Below the pieces are notes generated by a model that saw nothing but the letters and a program-made list of their open reading frames with translations, was not told the origin of the DNA and made no database searches. Shown here piece after piece: positions 14,273-14,987 of a stretch of 14,987 nucleotides of DNA (position 1 is the first letter of the stretch; every line of letters begins with the position of its first letter). Origin of the DNA: an uncultured Bacteroidota bacterium. GTDB taxonomy: Bacteria > Bacteroidota > Bacteroidia > B-17B0 > Aurantibacillaceae. Made by a program: the position numbers and the translations under genes. The stretch covers positions 1-14,987 of the forward strand of contig CAIXZI010000316.1 of assembly GCA_903923915.1 (NCBI GenBank). The letters are read 5' to 3'.

Positions 14273-14986
14273 TTATTGAATAATAAGTTTTTGTATGTGT
14301 TTGTTTTGTCCGTTAGCTACAGTAACCATATATAAACCTTTTTCTAAGTTAGAAAGGTCTAAGTTGGTGTTAGTATCTATAACTACCGTTTTAAATACTT
14401 CTTTACCAATCATATCTGTAACATAAAGTGTAGTACCTGCATTAACAGCAGACATAACAACGGTTACTAAACCTTTACTTGGGTTAGGGTAGATAGAAAT
14501 ATTAGAGGCATTAATTACTTGCTCTATGCCTGCGTAACAATTTTGATTAATAATTACATTAACCGTAGTTAGTTTAGTACATGTGTTTTTTGTACCTGCT
14601 AATGTGTAAACTGTATTAACAGAAGGACTAGCTGTTACGTTAGCACCTGTTGTAGCACTAAGACCTGTAGAAGGAGACCAAGAGTAGGTAGTAGCACCAG
14701 AAGCTGATATAGCTACAGAGCCATTTACACAAATAGTATCGTGTTGGTTAACAGTTACAGTAGGAGTTGCTTTTACGCTAACACTAATTGTTTGCACGCT
14801 TGAACAAGTACCCGTAGAACCACTAACTGTATAAGTGGCACCCGTAGTTGGTTTTACTGTTACAGTAGATGTATTAGCACCAATGGTTGTCCATGTGTAA
14901 GTAGTAGCACCGCTAGCTGTTAAAAGAGAAGAATCTCCTGCGCAAACGGAAATTTTAGATGCTAAAATGCTAATAGGACAAGCCTG
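14273..14986 (-). CDS. C-terminal part of an Ig-like-repeat T9SS surface protein
   Basis: This is the last 237 residues of a larger protein; the frame is open to the window end, so the start is missing. Two tandem Ig-like (PKD-like) modules of roughly 80 residues are visible. The first has I-S-V-C-A-G-D, LTASGATTYTW and ATYTVSGS. The second has D-T-I-C-V-N-G, ISASGATTYSWSPSTGLS and NTVYTLAG. Each has a Cys near both ends that could pair. A linker with one Cys leads to a type A T9SS sorting domain: SIYPNPSKGLVTV, then YVTDMIGKEVF, then LEKGLYMVTV and final QKLIIQ. Such proteins are exported over the outer membrane and often act as adhesins or matrix proteins; no specific function can be given. 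A GTG at 14797 is not the start because the first module lies upstream of it. A terminator follows. Confidence 0.88.
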   Translation of the reverse strand, partial: QACPISILASKISVCAGDSSLLTASGATTYTWTTIGANTSTVTVKPTTGATYTVSGSTGTCSSVQTISVSVKATPTVTVNQHDTICVNGSVAISASGATTYSWSPSTGLSATTGANVTASPSVNTVYTLAGTKNTCTKLTTVNVIINQNCYAGIEQVINASNISIYPNPSKGLVTVVMSAVNAGTTLYVTDMIGKEVFKTVVIDTNTNLDLSNLEKGLYMVTVANGQNKHIQKLIIQ

Positions 14987-14987
14987 A

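Noticed and set aside
14795..14797. GTG as the start of the right-end protein
   Set aside because: The frame stays open upstream to the window end and encodes a further clear Ig-like module, so this GTG is an internal valine.

Overview
The window is low-GC DNA from a member of the phylum Bacteroidota. The evidence is three secreted proteins with type IX secretion (T9SS) C-terminal sorting domains, a DUF1573-yajC-YbbR gene order typical of the phylum, genes without Shine-Dalgarno sequences, and TAnnTTTG promoter -7 elements. I cannot place it more finely. Most of the window is ordinary housekeeping sequence.

Layout. Bases 1-480 look different from the rest. On the minus strand they hold the C-terminal half of a family 2 glycosyltransferase, a CAT-anticodon tRNA 4 bases after its stop codon, and the start of a small gene with a strong AAGGAG ribosome binding site. 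This packing is virus-like. It is joined in frame to the first half of a Bacteroidota LolA gene, so the 213-residue reading frame is a chimera, either an assembly or amplification artefact or a real junction with an integrated element. Bases 815-2598 hold a palindromic intergenic repeat and ettA, an ABC-F translation factor. Bases 2664-5196 hold a cysteine-rich T9SS cargo protein, a glutamate dehydrogenase and its intrinsic terminator. Then come plsY (phospholipid synthesis) and, facing it, a minus-strand block: DUF1573 lipoprotein, yajC, YbbR-like protein, then a PhaB-like acetoacetyl-CoA reductase. A near-palindrome with a -7 element on each side separates this block from the divergent LysE-type exporter and lnt pair. 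The right part has lpd (dihydrolipoyl dehydrogenase), a T9SS-exported endonuclease I, a 431-base gap of decayed repeats and a terminator, and the C-terminal end of a large Ig-like-repeat T9SS protein that runs off the window.

How the genes work together. Several serve the envelope and export: LolA and Lnt (lipoprotein transport and maturation), YajC (Sec accessory), PlsY (phosphatidic acid), the DUF1573 lipoprotein and the T9SS cargo. Glutamate dehydrogenase, Lpd and the PhaB-like reductase belong to central carbon, nitrogen and acyl-CoA metabolism. I see no CRISPR array, transposase, toxin-antitoxin pair or defence operon, and no convincing new multi-gene system. The most unusual points are the chimeric left end with its odd tRNA, an in-frame heptanucleotide repeat in lnt, and several intergenic inverted repeats.
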